From assembly GCF_001619985.1 (NCBI RefSeq), contig NW_017264193.1, positions 1,803,726-1,867,725 on the forward strand: a DNA stretch of 64,000 nt, in the 5' to 3' direction. How positions within the stretch are numbered: position 1 is the stretch's first letter; each line of letters starts with the position of its first letter. Below the pieces are notes generated by a model that searched no databases, was not told the DNA's origin, and saw only the letters and a list, made by a program, of their open reading frames with translations. Shown one piece after another: positions 57,676 through 64,000 of the stretch. The DNA is from Xylona heveae TC161 (lineage: Eukaryota; Ascomycota; Xylonomycetes; Xylonales; Xylonaceae). The translations under genes and the position numbers were made by a program.

Positions 57676-58695
57676 TTCTAAGACGAAGCTGAAGCTGAAC
57701 TGTCTTGTATTTCGTAGGATAAATGCTTTTCCAAAAAAGTGCACAAGTGACAGCACGAGGTGGTGTAAATGGCCCCCAATCTTGCTCGTTAGATCCGATG
57801 TTTTGCGTACGTTCAGCTAGTTGATCTTTCCCCTTTTTCCTGCAGAAGATTTCGAGTTATATCATAGAAGACACATATTGTGACTCAATTGATGACAGGT
57901 AGAATGAATGGCTTCGCTCTACTGGACGTCGGCGCGTCAGGTGCCTAGCAAACAAGGAACAGTTCGTTGACAGAGCAAGCACCGTAGATGGGAACTGCAG
58001 AAAACGAAAGATTTGAAACATTAGATATAACAGCAGAAAAAGCAAAGATTAATTGCTGAGGTATATCTCCGGCGAAAAGAGAGGAATCGTGATAATGGAG
58101 AACTGAGTTGAGGCGATATCTCATGAAAGCAGAAAAGCAAATGCCAACGAGGTATTCTCTTTGTAAGTTAGCATTCGATTATTTCCGCGGTAGCTGTCAA
58201 GGATTTGCGGTCTCAATTCAAGCTCAGTACAGTTTAGCTGTCGCCTTTCTGGCGATCCGGTGCCATTGAAGATCTGAGCTCGATACGCCCATCATGCCCT
58301 GGGCCATGGTTTGTAGTTTTAGAATGCTTACGGCCGGTTAGCCATCATCAGGTCGCTTAGTTGTGAATTATCGTCTTCCTCACTAAATCCAAACCAACCC
58401 CCACCCGCCCACGCCGCAAATTTTTTTTTTTTTACTAAAGAGTCGTGGTTATGGTTTCACCCATTCACTTTGTTGTGTAATTTTGCCCAATTGTTTTCAA
58501 ATATCGAATTCCTACAAAATATTACCGTACTATGCTGACATATCAAATAAATCATGTGCGGCACGCAAGCTCATGAACACTCGATTTTTATTTACCTTGG
58601 TCGAGATATGATGGCTGGCGAGAAAGCGGATTCGAGTTAATTCTCTAAAGCTTTTGATAGAGGCAAAAATAAATTATATAGACATCTCAAATCAC
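57676..58695. promoter_or_regulatory. Promoter of the Aim9-like gene and 3' flank of the CPD1-like gene
   Basis: About 1 kb between two minus-strand genes. No coding sequence supported; a T-run at 58423-58433 is the only conspicuous feature. Confidence 0.5.
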
Positions 58696-59803
58696 TTAAA
58701 GCTCTCGCTCGGCAAGAACTTCCCAGTCCTGTATTTTGTGATATGTCGAAACCTGTCCGCCGTTAGATATTACTGCAGAGAAAGAATCACATCTGAAATG
58801 TGATGATTTCGACAGTGTTTGAAGGGGAGAACAAACAGGGAGAGTCAAATGGATAGGTACGTACCAGCTGTATTCTTCCACCTCTCCAGGACATTTCTGT
58901 TGGAGCTGGATCGGCATTTCTCTCCTCGACTTGAATCCCTGCAGCCTTCACGGCACGTAAAACAGCCCGTCTTCCATGTTCAATTACTTCCATGGAAGAG
59001 CTAAAGGAACTGTCAGTTATTCGCTTCTTCAACAGCGTATGACGAATAAACAAAAATAGTAAAGGAGTCTGTACAGCGCAAACTCAATTGAGAAATAAAA
59101 GTGTAAAAATATAATCAATCAGAGTACTTACTAGAGAAGGCTAACGTGTGGCCTCCAATGTGACTCCGCCCACTGCCGCGCTTGATTCCACTTTTCCTTC
59201 TCTTCTTGTGTTGCGTCTTGAGAACCGGAAAGGCTTGCAGTCTGCGCATTTAATACTCCTATGGCTCGACACCTTGTTCCTAGCTCTACAAGACGCTCAT
59301 TGCGGTGTACCCCAAGCGTAAGCTTAGTCACGAGCTTGTCACCAACGGTAAGGTCTTTGAAGTTGATTGGTACATCTTTGAGTGATTTGGCATGCGGGCT
59401 GTCTTGGGTACTATAATCATCGTCGAGAGGCAATGTATCGATCCATTTCTGGAAATCTGTGTGTTCATTCAGATATATGTCTGCTGTGAGAGTCAAGTGA
59501 GGGACAAAGCTAAAAGTCGTCTGCTCGGCGACAGAGTGGGAATCATGTTGGACTTCGTCAGGCACAGTGTCGTGGATGAGTGTCGCCAAGGTCTTGTATA
59601 TCTGGGAATCCTTTGGCGGCAAAAGCCATAGTGAACAGCCTATTTATAGTTCAGTATATATTTCTAGAAATGTTTGGGGTTGTATAAGATTTTGGTCACG
59701 GGATGAAGCTTGCTCACGAGGGTTTGATAGCTGGTAAATGTTTTGAAGCTCCAATGATTTGATCCCCGGCGGAATGGAGAAACCAGGCTTTCTTACCTCC
59801 CAT
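58696..59803 (-). CDS. CPD1: 2',3'-cyclic-nucleotide 3'-phosphodiesterase (Cpd1-like)
   Basis: A 2H-family phosphodiesterase that hydrolyses ADP-ribose 1'',2''-cyclic phosphate, a by-product of tRNA splicing. Four exons (59803-59797, 59639-59132, 59000-58865, 58752-58696) give 235 residues. The first coding exon is only 7 nt (ATGGGAG) and joins to make MGGCSLWLLPP, the usual family N-terminus. The two active-site motifs are FVPHLTLTADI (H-x-T) and WRPHVSLLYS (H-x-S), about 115 residues apart, as expected. The C-terminal exon is short (VSTYHKIQDWEVLAEREL). Probably cytosolic. All junctions keep the frame. Confidence 0.9.
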
Positions 59804-60315
59804 TCTGTTTAAGAACCCTGTGTATAGAATATAATCGTTTCTTAAATTGTCAAAATGGATGAAACTACGGAATGGGTTTGAAACGCGGAGGAGGGGCTGA
59901 AGGCGGTTTTGGATGTATTCTGCCGACACAGCGAACAGAATCGAGAGCTGTGCGAGGGGCCGACCCGAAGGCGGTGAAGGGGGCTAATTTGACGTCACAC
60001 TGCATTGGAAACTCGAGAAGAACACACGTCGCACTGGTTATGGCACAACGTTTAAACTATACTGTTCATAAATATCATGTAGACATTATAGCGAGCTTTT
60101 TCTCGGAAAAGAGTTCTGGGTTCCCCCTTTGTTTCTCGCCAGAACAGCTGATGATAATGCGTTATAGTCTATATTTGAATCCTAAATGGCGCTCAATAGT
60201 TTATGATATAATACAAGCGTATCGCGTAACCTTAACAATGCAGCAAAGGCCCGCCAATAAAAGAAAAAGTATGATAATAACTCGTCCAGAGAGCGTCGCT
60301 TGTAGCAAATATTCA
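59804..60315. other. Intergenic region between CPD1-like and GLE1
   Basis: 512 bp: CPD1-like promoter and GLE1 3' flank. A plus-strand open frame (59872-60468) partly overlaps GLE1 antisense and shows no motif; not called. Confidence 0.5.
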
Positions 60316-61969
60316 CTACGCTGCAAGCGTAAGCCTCTTGTCTCGCTGATACACATCGGCAAGCACGGTGACGGCTTTTGCAGCAACTCCCTGGTTCGTG
60401 GCTTGACGGGGGAAAGCAACAAGAGCCTTCTTCAACGCCACCAATGCTGCATGGCCATAAAATTCTAAGAACCTCCCTTCGTAGTTCTCTATCATCGCTT
60501 TGAGGACGACAAAATGAGTCCCTGTAGCCTCCTGCGGAGGCACGTTGACAATAGACGCGACAGCGCGCCAGTAATGGATGTTGGGATATGGATTTTGCAG
60601 CGGAGACTTTTCAAAGTTTCGCAATGCAATGGCAGCGAAGCCGGAACCGAGACCTGTCATGCGTTCATTGTGACGCTGCTCGGAAATCCAAGGTCCACCG
60701 GGCTCCTCGCGCCACCAACCAAGCCGTTGCCTTCCCTGTTCGGTTTTCTCGCTGCCATATATACCCCAAAGGACTGGACAGACCACGTGGAATTTGGCCA
60801 TCAATATATCGATAAGAGATACGCCCTTCCATCGGAAATCGTTTGAGGAGAAGACCGAGGCAGCTACCACACCAATCGGATCGGCGGATTTTGGTGACAC
60901 GCTCGATTCGTTGATGAACTGTGAGATGATTGCTTTGGCAAAAATGTTGAGGAGATAAACTAGCAAGCCCGGTCCGTGAGCACCGTCGGCGCTCTGAAGT
61001 AAGGGGGCAAGCTCCGGCTTTGGAACGATGTATTGGCGTACATCGACTGCGGGCTCAGAAAGGCTGCTGGCCTCTTTGAGTAGTGTTTTTATTCTCTCGG
61101 TCTGAATGACAGCTGAAATTAGCATGAGATAGGTGGGCGTAGCATTCAAGACTTACGGGTATTCGGTTCGTTCCCTTGCCTTCGGTCAATTGGCCCACAC
61201 ACTTTTTGATCTCCCGCCTCATGTCACCCATGTTTTTCTTCAACACTGGATTCTGCTTGGATTGTTGAACCATGAAAGAGCGCAGTTCTTTCAGGCGTCT
61301 GTGCAGTTGCGCGTACTGCTGGTGAACAGCATTCTTCTCGGCAATGCTGCGCCTGAGGCCAGCCGGAGCTGATGGCTGGGGTGCGACTGGAGCCTGGATA
61401 GGTTTTGCTTGCGGCACAGCGGCGGCCCTTCGTGCTTCTTCGGCTTTGGCTTGCGCTGCCGCCGCGGCATCTTGGGCTTTCTTTCTTGCCTCAGCCTCCT
61501 CCGCTTCTCGTCGTCGAGCAGCTTCGACCCTTTCCTGCTCCTCCCGTCTCCGCCTCTCCTCCTCTGCTCTCTCCTTTGCTTTGATCTCCTCTTCCACCCT
61601 CCTCTTCTCCGCTTCGGCTCTGTGGAACTCGTCGAGTCTTCTTTTCTGTTCCTCCAGCTCCCGTAGGTCCCTTTCCGCTTTCTCGCGGCGCCTCCTCTCC
61701 AGCTCGCGGCGTTCGGATTCCTCTTGTATTCTTCGTTGGCGTTCGAGCTCTAATTCGAATTGTTCTCTCGCGATTTCCGCGCTCTGGCGGACACGCTCAT
61801 GTTCGGCGGCGGCGGCAACCAAGGCAGCTCTGTGTGCGGCCTCTAGTGTCAAAGTTTCTTCATCGAGTCTACTGTAGAAGCTATCGTTGGCATCGCTGCG
61901 AATTCGGCCGAGTTCCAGAAGTAGCTGTCTCGAGGGGCTGTCCGTCGCAGACTTCCATGGTGAGCTCAT
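60316..61969 (-). CDS. GLE1: mRNA export factor Gle1
   Basis: Gle1 sits on the cytoplasmic face of the nuclear pore and, with inositol hexakisphosphate, activates the DEAD-box ATPase Dbp5 to release exported mRNPs. Exons 61969-61157 and 61101-60316 give 532 residues; the junction is in phase 0 (NRIP then TERIKTLL). Residues about 50-215 form a long Arg/Glu-rich coiled coil (RREEQERVEAARRREAEEAE). The C-terminal Gle1 HEAT-like domain spans about 235-532, with LLVYLLNIFAKAIISQF, VCPVLWGIYGSEKTEQGR and the later GWWREEPGGPWISEQRHNER block that is diagnostic of the family. Length is normal for filamentous fungi. Confidence 0.95.
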
Positions 61970-64000
61970 GGTTGAGTTTGGAATCTTAAGAGCATAGCCC
62001 GCAGCGGAGCATCTGGATGTAAGAATTCACCCTTGTTGATGTATGGAATCAAATGGCTTGCAAGAAAAATTGGGTTTGTCGTTTGTCAAATCAAAAGTTT
62101 GAGTGAGAAAAGTAACAAAAAAAGTCAAGGGCGTGGAGACTCGAAAACACGTCGCGCGCTCTGTGGAAAATAACCGACTGAGGCACCAGATGCAATCATG
62201 CTGAGAGAGAATACATGCAGCAAGAAGATCTGAGCCTATCCAGGATCGCATCCGAAGAGATCTGTGCCGTGTGAGCTTGATAGTGCGCGCAAGGCCGAGG
62301 TATATTATCAATGGACTCTGGGAATGAACATGAAGAAACTCGGCATGTTCCGCAGAGCCGCGTGGTGTGGTGAGCAAGGACCCTAAAAAAGAAGCGAGCG
62401 GTTGCTTTCCCCGACCGGAAGTCGAGACGGTTCACATCCGACAAAAGAGAAACAAAGACCAAGCTTCGTGGGGTGCTTCCTTCTTTTCCGCTCTCGAAAT
62501 GACAGCACTGACGGCTCAAAGGGGGATATGCCAAGAGAAATTGCAGTAGGGCTTCTTGCCACATGTAAGTAGCAAAATGTCCTTGCACTTGAAATCAGCG
62601 TGATGATCATTCGTCGATCGTCAAGCGATGACGGTTGCTGCTGCCCATGAATGTCAATTTAGTAGATCACTGCTTCTTTAAGGTGCCTGGTTTGATTGAG
62701 GGAAAGACTCTCCCCTTTTGATATTAATTGCACAGTTGGCCATAACATGACGCAGTTTTGAGATTTTTGTGTTGTGACATAATATCCTTTGCTGTTGGGG
62801 GGTTATTTTTAAGTAGTCATCTCCTTTTTCTACGCCAAGAAATCCGTCTCTCCTGAGCTTGCTGCTCACAGCGAACAATTTCAGAGAGGCCACCGTGCTC
62901 CGATTAGGGCCATAGCCGATCCATATTCTTCCTGTGCAGCTCGAACAAGGAAAAGAGAGTCAATTTGTGTTCGCTTCAAAAGATTGGTAGTGTAGATTGT
63001 GAGATGAATGGCTCCCACATGCAAGCAATAGCAATAATATATCCCCTTCCACATTGAAGAGCAGCATGTGCTTACAAGTAGTTGGTGTATGATGACGCAG
63101 TGGGGAGAGAGAGTTGTGCTGGCCATGGTTCAGAGAAGCGCGCTAAGCTGGAGAACGGCCCGCTCGTTGGCCGCTTTACCCACAATCTCTCACTAACTTT
63201 ACCTCTCTCTCTCTCTCTTCCTGTCTCTCCATGCTGCCCTTTCTCCCTCTCTCTCGCGTGTCTTCCCTTTCGAGTCAAACGTCAACTACGAGTTACAGCT
63301 CCCAAGTAGCTCTACCTGCTACGAAAAGCTGTACACTCCGGCTTACCCTCATACAGTCCCACCCCCACAGGCTTTCGCTACCCCCAAAAGTCTCTCCTTC
63401 ACTTCTTTACTCGTCTAGTATTACTACTACGGTACTGCTACCACTACCTCTACCTCTACTCTTCCTCCTACATCTTCACACCCACTCTCCTTCTCCACTA
63501 TCTCTTCTACTTCTCTGCATCCCCATCCGTCATCCTCTTTCTTACCTTCAACCCCCTTTCAATCTCGTGTTTCAGTTCTTTTTCCTTCTTTCGCTTCCTC
63601 TCTAATCTACGTTTCTCACTCCGTCGTTGCACTTTCGTCTACTTTACTTAATCCGCGAACCCTCTCGTTCGTCTCCTGTTCCCGCTTGGGACAATTAACC
63701 ATCCCACCCGCGCTCTGTAGCTGCCCCCCCAAAAAAGGCCCCCCGTGGTGTTTTCTCGACGCTGCACTCGCACCGGGATTTTATTCCTTCATCAGGCTCT
63801 TCTTCCTGTCTCATCCTTTTGGCGAGTGTTGCAGCGTACGGCTGGTCGCGTCCTTAGACCTACAAAAAAAATACTCCTCGCAATCGCTTTTGCGTAGATC
63901 TTCAGTTGTCTGACGTCGAGGAGCGTCATCTTCTCCCGAACATTCGTGGATATCCGATTCAAGCATACTTTTCTACCAACGTGGTAACGCTCAGACCCCT
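61970..64000. promoter_or_regulatory. GLE1 promoter and probable promoter/leader of a gene beyond the right edge
   Basis: About 2 kb without supported coding sequence. The GLE1 promoter is on the left. From about 63180 to 63640 the plus strand is strongly pyrimidine-rich (CTCTCT tracts, then TTCCTTC and TACTAC strings), as in the core promoters and 5' leaders of highly expressed fungal genes. This suggests a plus-strand gene starting to the right of the window. A C-run and A-run near 63723-63738 follow. Confidence 0.4.

Noticed and set aside
59872-60468. Plus-strand open frame of 198 codons
   Set aside because: It overlaps the antisense of the GLE1 C-terminus, has no domain and begins in the CPD1-like promoter.
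61301-61900. Possible myosin or kinesin coiled-coil gene
   Set aside because: The coiled coil belongs to GLE1, whose C-terminal domain follows in frame after one intron.

Overview
The window is nuclear DNA of a filamentous ascomycete, most likely a eurotiomycete (Aspergillus/Penicillium-like). The reasons are short GT-AG introns of about 50-150 nt, dense genes on both strands, fungal-specific families (Zn2Cys6 regulators, HeLo domain, CipA-like NmrA proteins, GPI-anchored Ser/Thr-rich wall protein) and conserved housekeeping genes with Eurotiales-like gene structures. No rRNA gene, intact tRNA, CRISPR array, retroelement or viral remnant was recognised.

Layout. 0-15 kb: core genes (NOP4, an FAD oxidoreductase, a small DUF6699-like protein, a MOB-family protein, LEO1, a patatin-like lipase homologue). 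15.1-20.1 kb: a two-gene unit (Zn2Cys6 regulator and CipA/NmrA-like reductase) bracketed by two inverted copies of a short TIR element (MITE-like, TA target). 20-28.5 kb: a gene-poor, AT-rich accessory stretch with a wax-synthase-type acyltransferase, a small secreted protein, an extra SEC11-type signal peptidase and a LURP-one-like protein whose 3' end is a 142-bp near-perfect inverted repeat. 28.5-32.8 kb: ERB1 and a divergent second Zn2Cys6 regulator. 33-34 kb: an apparently frameshifted unknown gene. 35.2-37.2 kb: a HeLo-domain plus pseudokinase protein, an architecture like animal MLKL. 37.6-62 kb: core genes again (TSC10, SAS10/UTP3, MSH5, HSP78, eEF1B alpha, EMC5, a GPI wall protein, an AIM9-like mitochondrial kinase-fold protein, a CPD1-like cyclic phosphodiesterase, GLE1), broken by a 3-kb noncoding stretch at 52.7-55.8 kb. 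62-64 kb is noncoding and pyrimidine-rich, probably the promoter/leader of a gene beyond the edge.

How the parts relate. Most genes are independent housekeeping units; three (NOP4, ERB1, SAS10) serve ribosome assembly, and EMC5, the SEC11 paralogue, TSC10 and the GPI protein belong to the secretory/ER system. The parts most worth following up are the MITE-bracketed regulator/reductase pair, the HeLo-pseudokinase, the SEC11 paralogue beside a small secreted protein, and the palindromic 3' end of the LURP-one gene. Exon boundaries were worked out by hand from splice signals and reading-frame continuity; no database search was possible.
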